Origin: a bacterium
Lineage (GTDB): Bacteria > Myxococcota_A > Bradymonadia > UBA7976 > UBA1532
DNA: 64,000 bases
Assembly (NCBI GenBank): GCA_030426085.1
Contig: JAUHYW010000028.1
Span: 1 to 64,000, forward strand
Direction of reading: 5' to 3'
In this document: positions 28,054 to 36,569 of the stretch, one piece after another
How the letters are laid out: every line of letters begins with the position of its first letter
How positions within the stretch are numbered: the stretch's first letter is position 1
Notes under the pieces: model-generated
Database searches by the model: none
What the model saw: the letters and a program-made list of their open reading frames with translations, nothing else
Told to the model about the DNA's origin: nothing
Made by a program: the position numbers and the translations under genes

Positions 28054-28353
28054 TCAGCTCGCGTCGTCCGGCGCGGGCTCCTCGCTCTCGAGGGTCCGCA
28101 GCGCGGCCACGACGTCGGCCAAGCGGTTCGCGCGGCCGCCGGCCATGTTCTCTTCGGTCGACACCATCAGGCGGCGCTCGTCCAGCGCCCACCCGCGAAG
28201 GATGCGGCGGCGGGTCCGGTCGTCCAGCGCGGGGTCGTCGAGCACGTCCGTCGGCCGGTCGTAGACCCGCGCCGGATTGGCCAGGGCCGCCCGGCGTCGA
28301 TCGTCTGCTGCATTGGATATCGGATCACTGCGTGTCGTCGCGTCGATCATCAT
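28054..28353 (-). CDS. Conserved small protein with NPARVYDRPTDVL motif
   Basis: 99 residues. The core (about 25-70) reads NPARVYDRPTDVLDD, then RTRRRILRGWALDERRLMVS, EENM. It matches a widespread small-protein pattern with a partition of P-x-D-V, I-L-x-x-W and a terminal E/D-N-M. I know the pattern but not a function. No signal peptide or membrane span is seen, and the protein is charged and helical. GGAG lies 6 bases before the ATG, and the start overlaps the OmpA gene stop by four bases, so it is part of the OmpA operon. Seventy-seven bases separate it from the lone receiver gene. Confidence 0.75.
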   Translation of the reverse strand: MMIDATTRSDPISNAADDRRRAALANPARVYDRPTDVLDDPALDDRTRRRILRGWALDERRLMVSTEENMAGGRANRLADVVAALRTLESEEPAPDDAS

Positions 28354-29516
28354 CGGTTGCTCCTCGCGTCGCCGACGAGCTCCCGAACCAGCCGCACCTC
28401 GCGGGGCTCGAGGATCACGTCGATGCGTTCGTTGACGACATCACCCCGGGCGATGTCGATGACGTCTTCTTCGCCCTTGCCGATGCTGGTCAGGCGGTCG
28501 CGGTCGACGCCGTTGTCCTCCATGACCTGGCGGACGGCGAGCGCGCGGGCCTGGCTCAGCATGAGGTTGTCGGTCGGGTGCCCGGCGGCGTCGGTGTGCC
28601 CGACGACCTTGATCGAATACTCGGGGAAGTCGTCCAGGATGTCGGCCAGCGTCACCAGGGCCTGCCTCTGATCGGGCCGCACCGACTCGTCGTCCTCGGG
28701 GAAGTAGCCGATGAGCGACAGGCTGATGTCACCCTCCGAGATCACCGGTGTGCCGACCCGCAGCAGGCGGTTGAGCAGCTCGTCGCGCCGGGCCTGCAAG
28801 CGCTCTTCGAGCGCGTCGGCCCGATAGCGGGGCAGCGCCTCTTCGTACGCGTCGCGGGCCAGTCGGCTCGCCTCGGTGGCGCGGTCGACCGCCTGCTGAT
28901 AGCGGGCCTGGCCGTAGGACCGGGCCGCCTCGTCGTAGGCCAGGCTGGCCTTGGTGAACAGCAGCGGAGCCCGGGTCTCGGCCCCGACCTCGTCCGCGCG
29001 GCCCATGTCGACGACCGCGGTGTCCAGGGTGTACTCGGCCTTCTCCCGATCGTTGGTCGGCATCGGGCGCGCCCCGGCGGTCACCGCGTCACCGCGGGCG
29101 GCGACGATGGACGCCTGGAGCGCGTCGGCCCGGCCCTCGACATCGGCCAGCGTCTGCTCGCGCTCGGCGACCGCGGACCGGGCCTCGGCCAGAGCCTCGG
29201 CCTCCTCGGCGGCCTTGTGCCGGGCGACTGCGGTGCGCCAGTGGATGTCGGCCAGCCGCAGGTTGTGGGCCCGGGCGACGGTGTCGCCCTCTTCGTGAGC
29301 CCTCTGGGCCCGCTCGTAGGCCGCGTCGGCCTTGGAGACCGGGCCGGGCTGGCCGTCGGCGACGGCCTCACCCATCGGCGATGCCCGATGGTCATTCCAT
29401 CGGGTCATGGCGTCGGTGGGCGGCGGCGCGCTGGCGCAGGCGGCCAGGAACAGGGCCGAGGCGGCCAGCAGAGGGGCGACGGAGAGGCGGCGGAAGATGG
29501 AGGTGTGGTTCGACAT
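28350..29516 (-). CDS. OmpA-family lipoprotein with DUF4398-like helical region
   Basis: 388 residues. The lipobox is LAAC; the mature protein has a long helical region (about 60-235, rich in Ala/Glu/Arg heptads, with a DUF4398-like block LLFTKASLAYDEAARSYGQARYQQAVDRA) and a C-terminal OmpA/Pal domain (KVVGHTDAAGHPTDNLMLSQARA and NERIDVIL) that binds peptidoglycan. It would link the outer membrane to the cell wall. Its start codon overlaps the upstream stop as TAATG. Confidence 0.9.
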   Translation of the reverse strand: MSNHTSIFRRLSVAPLLAASALFLAACASAPPPTDAMTRWNDHRASPMGEAVADGQPGPVSKADAAYERAQRAHEEGDTVARAHNLRLADIHWRTAVARHKAAEEAEALAEARSAVAEREQTLADVEGRADALQASIVAARGDAVTAGARPMPTNDREKAEYTLDTAVVDMGRADEVGAETRAPLLFTKASLAYDEAARSYGQARYQQAVDRATEASRLARDAYEEALPRYRADALEERLQARRDELLNRLLRVGTPVISEGDISLSLIGYFPEDDESVRPDQRQALVTLADILDDFPEYSIKVVGHTDAAGHPTDNLMLSQARALAVRQVMEDNGVDRDRLTSIGKGEEDVIDIARGDVVNERIDVILEPREVRLVRELVGDARSNR

Positions 29517-29977
29517 TACTGGCCTCGCTGTTGGGTGCGTGCGTTGTGGCGTTCGAGCAGGGTGACGTTGGTGCGGGCGTCGGCGATCTGCCGATCGAGG
29601 GCGCGCGCGGTGTTGCGCGCTTCATCGGTCTCGTGGCGGACGCGGGCGAGCGCCAGGCGGGCCTCGATGAGGCCTCGCTGGGCGTCGAGCCGGGCCCGCA
29701 GCCGGTCGACGGCGTCGTCCTGGCCGTAGCTCGCGTGGCTCGTCGCCGCGCGCAGCCACGCCTCGAACGAGGCCAGCTCGCCGGTCACATGTCGGGCATG
29801 GGGGTCGGCGCGCAGGCGCTCGGCCGCGTCGCGGTAGGCGTCGAGGTCACCGGGCGCCGCCGGGGCGTGCGCCGGGATCAGGATCGTGCCCACGCCGGCG
29901 GCGAGCGTCAGGATCAGGGCGGCCGGCCGGAGCGCGTGGGAGAAGAGCGGGCGTTGCCTGCGCGTTCGTGTCTGCAT
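29516..29977 (-). CDS. Secreted coiled-coil protein, DUF4398-like
   Basis: 153 residues. A signal peptide (ALILTLAAGVGTILIPAHAPA) precedes a helical coiled-coil domain of about 110 residues rich in Ala, Arg, Asp and Leu heptads. It resembles the helical region of its OmpA neighbour. No catalytic motif is seen. A strong AAGGAGG lies 5 bases before the ATG. It is first in the operon with OmpA, the 99-aa protein and the two response regulators, and a sigma-54-like promoter lies 66 bases upstream. Confidence 0.7.
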   Translation of the reverse strand: MQTRTRRQRPLFSHALRPAALILTLAAGVGTILIPAHAPAAPGDLDAYRDAAERLRADPHARHVTGELASFEAWLRAATSHASYGQDDAVDRLRARLDAQRGLIEARLALARVRHETDEARNTARALDRQIADARTNVTLLERHNARTQQRGQ

Positions 29978-30042
29978 GGGTCCTCCTTCGATGGGGATGC
30001 GCGGCGAGACAGCGTCTCGGGTCACTGACGCACTCATGGGTT

Positions 30043-30058
30043 TGCAGGAGCCATGCCG
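30043..30058 (-). promoter_or_regulatory. Sigma-54-like promoter toward the DUF4398/OmpA operon
   Basis: Minus-strand CGGCATGGCTCCTGCA: GG and GC separated by exactly 10 bases, with CTGCA at -12 (consensus TTGCA). It is 66 bases from the first start codon of an operon that ends with an NtrC-type activator. Confidence 0.45.
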
Positions 30059-30128
30059 GGCCCCGAGCCAAGGCATTCCGAGGCCGATCCGGCGGTCTGT
30101 GCCCACTCAGCGGGCCACCCCGTGAGGC

Positions 30129-30159
30129 AAAACGCCCCGCGCCGGGTCAGGGAGGGGCG
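30129..30159 (-). terminator. Minus-strand hairpin with T-run in the divergent region
   Basis: On the minus strand CGCCCC, a 15-base loop and GGGGCG are followed by TTTT, one of the few T-runs in this window. It would stop a minus-strand transcript that began between here and mscS, where no protein gene is seen. Confidence 0.45.
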
Positions 30160-30220
30160 ATAGTCGGCGGGCAGGGCGGCCGCGCCCGGCGGTGCGGCGG
30201 GGATTGGCGGCTCCGAGCGG

Positions 30221-30236
30221 CGGCCCGCCATTTGCA
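30221..30236 (+). promoter_or_regulatory. Sigma-54-like promoter upstream of mscS
   Basis: CGGCCCGCCATTTGCA against consensus TGGCACGNNNNTTGCW: 10 of 12 defined positions match, including the invariant GG and GC with 10-base spacing. It lies 94 bases before the mscS ATG. Confidence 0.55.
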
Positions 30237-30329
30237 CTGTCTGCGTCGCGACATCAACCCGACCGGCGGATCGCGCGCGTCACGCGCCGCGGGCCCGTCG
30301 GCGCAGACTCTATCGGAGCACCACGACAC

Positions 30330-31388
30330 ATGGAGAATCGCTTCACCGACGCGGCAGGCATGCTGCTGGACGAGATGCAGAGCTGGTACGAAGGCCTGAT
30401 CACGATGCTGCCCAACCTCGCGATCGCGCTCATCGTGACCGTCGCCGGCTGGTTCGTGGCCAAGGGGCTGGGGCGGCTGGCCGATCGGGGCCTCAAACGG
30501 GTGCTCAAGCATCGCGAGATCGCGAGCCTCCTCGGCCTCGTGGTCCGGGTGGCCGTGCTCGCCGGGGCGCTCTTCGTGGCGCTCGGGGTGCTCGAGCTCG
30601 ACAAGACGGTCACCTCGCTGCTGGCCGGGGTCGGGATCCTCGGCTTCGCGTTGTCCTTCGCCTTCCGCGACATGGCGGCCAACTTCATGTCCGGGGTGGT
30701 GATGGCGGTCCGCCGCCCGTTCGAGGTGGACGACGTCGTCGAGACCAACGGCGTCTTCGGCGTGGTTCAGAACGTCAGCCTGCGGGAGGTCCTCATCCGG
30801 CAGTTCGACGGGCGGGAGGTCATGATCCCCAACCGGCTGGTCTTCGAGGATCCCATCATCAATTACACCCGCACGCCCGACCGGCGGGTCGACATCGAGG
30901 TGGGGGTCGCCTACGGGGATGATCTCGACGAGGCCCTCGAAGCGGTCTCGGGCGCGCTGCAGGACGTGAAGCATCGCCACACCGACAAGCCGGTGCAGGT
31001 GCTGCTCACCGGGTTCGGCGGCAGCTCGATCGACATGGTGGGTCGCTTCTGGATCAAGAACAGCAAGGCGGACAACTTCACCTTCCTCGAGGCGCGCTCG
31101 GACGCGATCCGCCGGGTCAAGCGCGCGCTGGACGACGCCGGCCTGACCATCCCCTTCCCCATCCGCACGCTCGACTTCGGCGTCGTGGGCGGCGAACGGC
31201 TGGACGAGGTCCTGCCCTCGCGGTTCTACGCCGGGGCCGACGGCCGCCCGAGCGGCGACGAGGACGGCGCGAACGGCACCAACGGCGCCAAGGGCCCGAA
31301 CGGCAGCAACGGACACGGGTCGTGGTCCGAGCGGGGAGACGACGATGACGGGCGCCGGCACATCGGCCCGCCGCCGTTGACCCACTGA
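30330..31388 (+). CDS. MscS-family mechanosensitive channel with collagen-like tail
   Basis: 352 residues. Three membrane spans (IALIVTVAGWFVAKGL; VVRVAVLAGALFVALGVL; the pore helix LLAGVGILGFALSFAFRDMAANFMSG) are followed by the MscS beta domain (VVETNGVFGVVQNV, the IPNRLVFEDPIINY motif) and the alpha/beta C-terminal domain. The pore helix has the expected Gly/Ala packing. After about residue 300 an extra tail of Gly-x-Asn triplets (DGANGTNGAKGPNGSNG) and acidic residues is added. It releases solutes on hypo-osmotic shock. GGAG is 11 bases from the ATG, rather far. A sigma-54-like promoter lies upstream. Confidence 0.92.
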   Translation: MENRFTDAAGMLLDEMQSWYEGLITMLPNLAIALIVTVAGWFVAKGLGRLADRGLKRVLKHREIASLLGLVVRVAVLAGALFVALGVLELDKTVTSLLAGVGILGFALSFAFRDMAANFMSGVVMAVRRPFEVDDVVETNGVFGVVQNVSLREVLIRQFDGREVMIPNRLVFEDPIINYTRTPDRRVDIEVGVAYGDDLDEALEAVSGALQDVKHRHTDKPVQVLLTGFGGSSIDMVGRFWIKNSKADNFTFLEARSDAIRRVKRALDDAGLTIPFPIRTLDFGVVGGERLDEVLPSRFYAGADGRPSGDEDGANGTNGAKGPNGSNGHGSWSERGDDDDGRRHIGPPPLTH

Positions 31389-31508
31389 GCCCGGCGCGTC
31401 CGGGCCGGGGCCGGGGCCGGGCAGCGCCCTCCCCCTCGACGCCGACCCCCCGTCATGTCAGATTCTGCCCGCTTGTATTCGAGTACCGCCTCTGGGAGCG
31501 AGAAACGC

Positions 31509-32282
31509 ATGTCAGACACCAAACCGCCCACCCATCCTCCAGATGGCTCTCCGCGCGAGCTCGATCAGCGGCTGCGGTACGTCGCCCGTCTGGAGACGGT
31601 GGGTCAGCTCGCCGCCGGCTTCGCCCACGAGCTCGGCACGCCGCTCAACGTCGTCCTGGGGCGGGCCCGGATGATCAGCCGGCGGCAGGTCGAGGGCGAC
31701 GCGGCGGTGGAGTGCGCCGACATCATCATCGAGCAGGCCCGACGCATGACCGAGCTGGTGCGGGCCCTGCTGACCTTCGCCCGCTCGCGGCCCTCTCCCA
31801 CCGACCAGCTCGATCTCGATGGCGTGGTGGAGCGGGCCTGCCGCCTGCTGACCCCCATCGCCCACAAGCGGCGGATCGACTTCGTGATCGAGCCCGACGA
31901 CGAGACGCGCCGGGTCCGGGGCGACAGCGGGGCGCTGCAACAGGTGCTGGCCAACATCGTCATGAACAGCCTCGACGCCATGCCACAGGGCGGTGAGGTG
32001 CACGTGAGCACGGTGACCGGGCATCGGGCGCACCCCGACAGCGGCGCCGAGCAGGCGTGGCATGGCATCCGGGTCGTCGATCGAGGCCCCGGCGTGCCGC
32101 CCGAGCTGCGGGAGCGGGTGTTCGAGCCCTTCTTCACCACCAAGGACGTCGGCGCCGGCACCGGCCTGGGGCTGAGCGTGGCCTATGGCATCGTGCGGGA
32201 CCACGCCGGCTGGATCGCCATCGACGACGCCGACCCCGGGCCGGGCGCGGCGGTCACGATCTGGCTGCCGCCCTCCACCTGA
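31509..32282 (+). CDS. Sensor-less soluble histidine kinase (NtrB-like)
   Basis: 257 residues. It begins almost directly with HisKA: GQLAAGFAHELGTPLNVVLG (His40), followed by an X-region and a complete HATPase (IVMNSLDAM, DRGPGVP, FTTKDVGAGTGLGLSV). There is no PAS, GAF or membrane domain, so its input must come from a partner protein. The start at 31509 is preferred over an in-frame ATG at 31455 because GGGAGCGAG precedes it and the longer form adds only a Ser-rich stretch. The nearest candidates for partners are the NtrC-type activator and the lone receiver of the same block; mscS lies directly upstream. Confidence 0.88.
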   Translation: MSDTKPPTHPPDGSPRELDQRLRYVARLETVGQLAAGFAHELGTPLNVVLGRARMISRRQVEGDAAVECADIIIEQARRMTELVRALLTFARSRPSPTDQLDLDGVVERACRLLTPIAHKRRIDFVIEPDDETRRVRGDSGALQQVLANIVMNSLDAMPQGGEVHVSTVTGHRAHPDSGAEQAWHGIRVVDRGPGVPPELRERVFEPFFTTKDVGAGTGLGLSVAYGIVRDHAGWIAIDDADPGPGAAVTIWLPPST

Positions 32283-32298
32283 GCCACCCGGGCCACAC

Positions 32299-34584
32299 TC
32301 AGCCACCCCCCGCGACCACCGGACACGCCCCGAGCTGCTCGGCGACCGCCGCGCCGATCCGGGTGAAGACCGCCGGCTGCCCGATCGGCGCCGGCACCGT
32401 ATGCTGCCCCGCGTCGAAGCGCTCGCCGCTCCACAGATGCTGCCAGCCGTCGTCGGGCAGGACCACCGGCACCGCGTCGGCCCCCGGCTCGAGCACCGGG
32501 GCGACGATGACATCCCGCCCGACCATGAACTGACGATCCAGCGCCCGGGCCCCCGGCAGCGTCGGATGATGCAGCCACATGTGCCGCACGACGGGCCAGC
32601 CCCGGGCCTCGGCCTCGGCCATGAGCCCGGCGCGATAGGGCATCCAGCAGCGGTGCAGGCGGGCCATCGCGGCGAAGTGATCGATCACCTCCGGGTGATG
32701 AAACTGCGCGTTCATGTCGGGCCGATTGCCCTCGTGGGTCCGGTAGACGACAGTGAACGCCGCCATCTCGGCCCACCGCTGATGCAGCTCGACCGAGCGA
32801 TGGTAGTCCCGGATCGGGTGGGTGATGGTGGTGTAGCCGCCGATGTCGGCGTGGTTGAGCGACAGGCCCGACATGCCGCCCGACAGCAGCCCGATCAGCG
32901 CGCTGTGCAGGCCGTCCCGGCGATCCCAGCTCACGAGCTGATCCCCCAGCCAGAACAGCGTCGAGTGCGTCGGCGAGGTGCGATAGCCGGCCCGGGTGAA
33001 GAAGACCGCGTCCCCTTCCCGGCCGGCGCGGCGGATGGCCTCCCGGTTCAGCGCAGCCCACTCTGCCGGGTAGGCGTTGTGGAACGCGGCCGGGTCGACC
33101 TGCGGGTCGTGCAGCACCCCGTCGAACGGCAGCCCCTCGCCGAAGTCGGCCATCCAGCCCGAGGCGCCCGCGGCCAGCACCTCGTCCGCCAGCACGTCGA
33201 GGAACCACGCCCGGCCCTCGGGGTGGGTCAGGTCGAGCAGGCCGGCCGAGAAGCTGGTGTTGGTGATCATGTAGGGGCCGCCGTCGGCGTCGCGGACGAG
33301 GTAGCCCGCGTCGCGGGCCTCGCCGAAGAGATCCCGGGCGCCGTCGCCCCGCCCGGCCGCGTCGACCAGGAACGGGTTGACGTAGGTCATGACCCGGGCG
33401 CCCTCGGCGGCGAGGTCGCTCACCAGCCCCTCCCAGCCGGGGTAGTGGCTGCGATCGAGGGTCCACGACCACCAGAGCTGCTTGCCGAAGCTGGTCTTGC
33501 GCTGGCCGACCCAGTCCTGGAGCCAGAATGCGGCCACCGGGGTGTCCGCCGCCTTCAACGCCGACCCGATCGCGCGCACCCGCTCGGTGCCGCCCTGCAT
33601 GCCGATGACCGCGCCCCGGTGGATCCACTCGGGCAACGCCTTCATGCGCCCGGCGACCGCGGTGTAGGCCTCGATCAGCGCCAGCGGGGTGGCGCCCCGG
33701 TAGAACGAACCCCGCATGCGGGGGGCGAGCAGCGAGACCACCGCCGCGTCGGGCCGGCGCAGATCGAAGCGGCTGACGACGTCCTCTTCGAGCGCGAAGC
33801 CCTGCATCGTGCTCGTCAGGTACCAGGGCATCGCGACGTAGGTCGTCGCCCACGAACCCCCGGCGCCGTCGGCGGTCAGATCGGCGCCCAGCGTCAGCGG
33901 CTGCAAGCCGCGGCCGATGCCTTGCTCCGAGACGACGATCGGCAGATCGCGCCCCTTGAGATCGAGGTGGGTGAAGCTCTCCCCGAAGCCGAAGAAGCCC
34001 TCGTCAGGCGCGCTCTGCTTGACGAGCACCACCCGGTTGGGCGCGCGATCGTCCCCGATGGCCAGGGCGATGTCGAACGTCAGCCGCCGGTCGCCGCGGG
34101 CGGCGAGCACCACCCGATAGGGCCAGGGGGTGCCCCCGCAGTCCAGCGTACCTTCGATGATGCCCGGCCGATCGGCGCGCAGCGGCGCGACGCGATCGAC
34201 CCGCTGATCGACGCAGCGCCCGTCGATGTCGTCGTCGACCGAGGCCATGCCCCGGGCGTCGTGCAGCTCGGCGACGCCCCGCGCCGCGGCGACGAAGGCC
34301 CGCCCGGGCACGCTGGACCAGATGAGCTGTGGCCCGTGGGTGATGCGGAGCTGGGGGCCGTCGTCGGTGTCGGCGATGACCGCCTCGAAGCCCTCGCCGA
34401 GCTCGACGGCCCGACCGAGTACGCCGTCGGCCAGCGCCAGCGATCCGTAGGGATCGGCCTCGAGCCAGTGAGCGTCGCGCAGGCCGAGCCAGAGCGTCAG
34501 GGCGAGGGCGCCGACGACCAGGATCAGCGAGCCGATGAGGGCGACCCGAACGAGGACGCGGCGGGCGCGGCGCAGAGCGGACAT
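32299..34584 (-). CDS. GH31 glycosidase, sulfoquinovosidase (YihQ)-like, membrane anchored
   Basis: 761 residues. An N-terminal membrane anchor (LIGSLILVVGALALTLWLGL) precedes a GH31 beta-sandwich and TIM barrel. Sulfoquinovosidase features are strong: FGFGESFTHLDLKGRDLP, VSEQGIGRG, GMQGGTE, QDWVGQRKTSFGKQLWW, the nucleophile Asp480 in GWMADFGE and the acid/base Asp548 in WLGDQ, then NHADIGGYTT and RTHEGNRP. In E. coli YihQ the sulfonate is held by Gln288, Arg301, Trp304 and Tyr508; by alignment from memory the Gln, Trp and Tyr are kept but Arg301 is Gln here. The substrate could be sulfoquinovosyl glycerol, or a different acidic or neutral alpha-glycoside. No sulfoglycolysis genes are nearby. 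Confidence 0.88.
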   Translation of the reverse strand: MSALRRARRVLVRVALIGSLILVVGALALTLWLGLRDAHWLEADPYGSLALADGVLGRAVELGEGFEAVIADTDDGPQLRITHGPQLIWSSVPGRAFVAAARGVAELHDARGMASVDDDIDGRCVDQRVDRVAPLRADRPGIIEGTLDCGGTPWPYRVVLAARGDRRLTFDIALAIGDDRAPNRVVLVKQSAPDEGFFGFGESFTHLDLKGRDLPIVVSEQGIGRGLQPLTLGADLTADGAGGSWATTYVAMPWYLTSTMQGFALEEDVVSRFDLRRPDAAVVSLLAPRMRGSFYRGATPLALIEAYTAVAGRMKALPEWIHRGAVIGMQGGTERVRAIGSALKAADTPVAAFWLQDWVGQRKTSFGKQLWWSWTLDRSHYPGWEGLVSDLAAEGARVMTYVNPFLVDAAGRGDGARDLFGEARDAGYLVRDADGGPYMITNTSFSAGLLDLTHPEGRAWFLDVLADEVLAAGASGWMADFGEGLPFDGVLHDPQVDPAAFHNAYPAEWAALNREAIRRAGREGDAVFFTRAGYRTSPTHSTLFWLGDQLVSWDRRDGLHSALIGLLSGGMSGLSLNHADIGGYTTITHPIRDYHRSVELHQRWAEMAAFTVVYRTHEGNRPDMNAQFHHPEVIDHFAAMARLHRCWMPYRAGLMAEAEARGWPVVRHMWLHHPTLPGARALDRQFMVGRDVIVAPVLEPGADAVPVVLPDDGWQHLWSGERFDAGQHTVPAPIGQPAVFTRIGAAVAEQLGACPVVAGGG

Positions 34585-34643
34585 CGGGCCTCCGGGGGGC
34601 GAGCGGCCGCCAGTCTACACCGGCCGCGCGCCGGATGGGCGGC

Positions 34644-36014
34644 TCAGGCGGGCCAGCGGGCGACCGCGACCTCTCCGAAGCGGCGGCCGAGGGCCGCGCG
34701 CAGCGCCGGGTCGTTCGCATGCGCCCGCAGCAGCTCCCGGGCGGCCGCGGCGGGCGGCGCCTCGACCGTCGCCAGCAGCGCCCCCAGCGCCGCGTCCTGC
34801 AAGCGCACGTCGCCGCTGCGCAAGCCGAGATCCAGGGCCCGTTCGAGGTGCCCCCGCGCCGCGTCGGGGCGACCCTCGGCGTGCAGCGAGCGCCCCAGCT
34901 CGCAGGCCGCCCGACCCACGATGGCCGGCGGCACGGCCCCGGGCACGTCACTCTGCGCCAGCGTCGACCGGAAGAGCGCGCGGGCGCGGGCGCGCTCGCC
35001 GAGGTGCTCGAAGAGCTGCCCCGCCATCAGCCGGCTCTGGGCCAGCACCGGGCCGCCGACCGCCTCGGCCGCATCCAGCGCTTGACCGGCCAGCCGGCGG
35101 GCGTCGTCGGCGCCGGACGGCTCGCGGGCTGCGGCCAGCGCCTGCTCGAGCCGGGCGATGACCCCCACCTCGGTCGCCCCGGTGCGGTGGGCCAGCGCGG
35201 CGATGTCGTGCGCGATCCGGCCCGCCCGGCGGTGCTCGCCCTGGCCCAGCGCGTCGGCCTGGACCCGGCGCCCGGCCTCCAGCGCGACCTCGAGATCGTC
35301 GGCGTCGACCGCCCGGTCGAAGGTCTGCTGCCACGCGGCGCGCGACCCGTCGGCCGGATCCAGCGCCGCGCGCAGGCGGGCGGTGGCCAGCGCGAGCGGG
35401 CCTCGCAGGCCGTGTTCGACGGCCTCGGCCTGCGCCCGGGCCCGCTCGAGCAGGGTCAGGACCTCGCCCAGCCGGTCGGGCGCCGTGCGCAGCTCGGCGT
35501 CCACCGCCACCAGCTCGGCGTGGCGTCGGATCAGGGTCTCGGGGTGCACCTCTCGGGGGGGATCGGCGAGGCAGGCCGACAGCGCCTCGATCAGCGCGGT
35601 GGCGGCGCCCTGGGTGCGCCGGGCCGCCTCCCACGGGGCGTCGTCCGCCAGCCGGCCCTCGGCCTCGCTCAGCAGAGTGAACAGCCGCTCGTGATCGGCG
35701 GCGCCCTCGACGAAAGGCCGCAGCATCGCGCGGAGCTGGGTTCGAAGGCTCTCGTCGGCCCGCAGCCGCCGCTCGCTCTCGACGAGGCTCTGGCTCAGCA
35801 GATCGACCGAAGCGGCGGCCCGCTCGAGGGCCGGCGCGAGGCGCCGCGCGAGGGCCAGCGGATCGACGAGGCCGTCACCGGCCGTGGACTGCGCGAGCGC
35901 GTCGGCCAGGCCCTCGAAGATCGCCCGGTGGTGCGGCAGATGTCCGGCGAGCCGACGCAGCGCTTCGGGCTCGATCGCTTCGAGCGCGTGCAGGAGTCGA
36001 TCGATGACGTCCAT
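34644..36014 (-). CDS. Cytosolic TPR/helical-repeat protein
   Basis: 456 residues with no signal peptide or membrane span. It is Ala/Arg/Leu-rich and almost entirely helical. The C-terminal half (about 210-440) shows TPR-like units (LFEHLGERARARALFRSTL, ELGRSLHAEGRPDAARGHLERAL); the N-terminal half is an unassigned helical bundle. It is probably a scaffold. It follows the GDYXXLXY gene by 42 bases on the same strand, so it may belong to the DUF2157/DUF4401 operon. No function can be given. Confidence 0.72.
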   Translation of the reverse strand: MDVIDRLLHALEAIEPEALRRLAGHLPHHRAIFEGLADALAQSTAGDGLVDPLALARRLAPALERAAASVDLLSQSLVESERRLRADESLRTQLRAMLRPFVEGAADHERLFTLLSEAEGRLADDAPWEAARRTQGAATALIEALSACLADPPREVHPETLIRRHAELVAVDAELRTAPDRLGEVLTLLERARAQAEAVEHGLRGPLALATARLRAALDPADGSRAAWQQTFDRAVDADDLEVALEAGRRVQADALGQGEHRRAGRIAHDIAALAHRTGATEVGVIARLEQALAAAREPSGADDARRLAGQALDAAEAVGGPVLAQSRLMAGQLFEHLGERARARALFRSTLAQSDVPGAVPPAIVGRAACELGRSLHAEGRPDAARGHLERALDLGLRSGDVRLQDAALGALLATVEAPPAAAARELLRAHANDPALRAALGRRFGEVAVARWPA

Positions 36015-36056
36015 GGCTCGGGTCGGTCTCCGTCGGCGGCGTCACCCCGGACAAGC

Positions 36057-36569
36057 TCAAGGGACGGACGTCGCAGCGCCGGCCCTGGTTTCACCCAGCG
36101 GGCGGCGGTCGCGGCCGAAGAGCCCCACCAGGACGCTGTCGCCGTCGGGGGCCACCCGCAGGCCGCCGTAGCGGGCGTCGACGTAGAGCTCGGCGCTGCC
36201 CTCCTCGAAGAAGTAGGACTCCGCGCCCAGCCGGGTCCGCCGGGCGCGCACCCGGTAGCGCAGCCGGACCTCGTCGTCGGCCAGCGGCCGGCCGTCGTCC
36301 AGCCGGCGCAGCGCGCCGACGCCGTCGGGGGCCACCCCGAGCACCACGCGCCCGTCGTCGGGCCACGGCGGATCCTGGAAGTCGATGCGATCGGTGATGG
36401 CGTAGCGCAAGATCATGTAGTCGCCCTGCATCAACGACCGGGGATCGACCGGCGCCAGCTCGAGCAGGACCAGCCGCCCATCGACCAAGGTCGCCTCCTT
36501 GGCCGCGATCAGCCAGCCGACGAGCCCCAGGACGAGGGCCAGCCCCAGCGCGATCAGCGGGCGGTTCAT
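36057..36569 (-). CDS. GDYXXLXY-domain protein
   Basis: 170 residues. One N-terminal membrane span (IALGLALVLGLVGWLIA) precedes an extracytoplasmic beta domain with the name-giving motif QGDYMILRYAI, then ESYFFEEGSAELYVDARYGGLRV. The family nearly always accompanies DUF4401 and DUF2157 membrane proteins, as here. The three probably form an inner-membrane complex of unknown function. The ATG overlaps the DUF4401 stop (ATGA). Confidence 0.9.
   Translation of the reverse strand: MNRPLIALGLALVLGLVGWLIAAKEATLVDGRLVLLELAPVDPRSLMQGDYMILRYAITDRIDFQDPPWPDDGRVVLGVAPDGVGALRRLDDGRPLADDEVRLRYRVRARRTRLGAESYFFEEGSAELYVDARYGGLRVAPDGDSVLVGLFGRDRRPLGETRAGAATSVP

Larger units (their letters stand above)
29978..30329. 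other. Divergent control region between the OmpA operon and mscS
   Basis: 352 bases without a credible ORF. It holds a sigma-54-like promoter on each strand (30043-30058 minus, 30221-30236 plus) and a minus-strand hairpin followed by TTTT (30129-30159). A sigma-54 activator would be expected to bind between the two promoters. I see no clear NtrC-type dyad by eye. Confidence 0.6.

Noticed and set aside
31455-31508. An earlier start for the NtrB-like kinase
   Set aside because: The 18 added residues are Ser-rich, without homology, and lack a ribosome binding site, whereas GGGAGCGAG precedes 31509.
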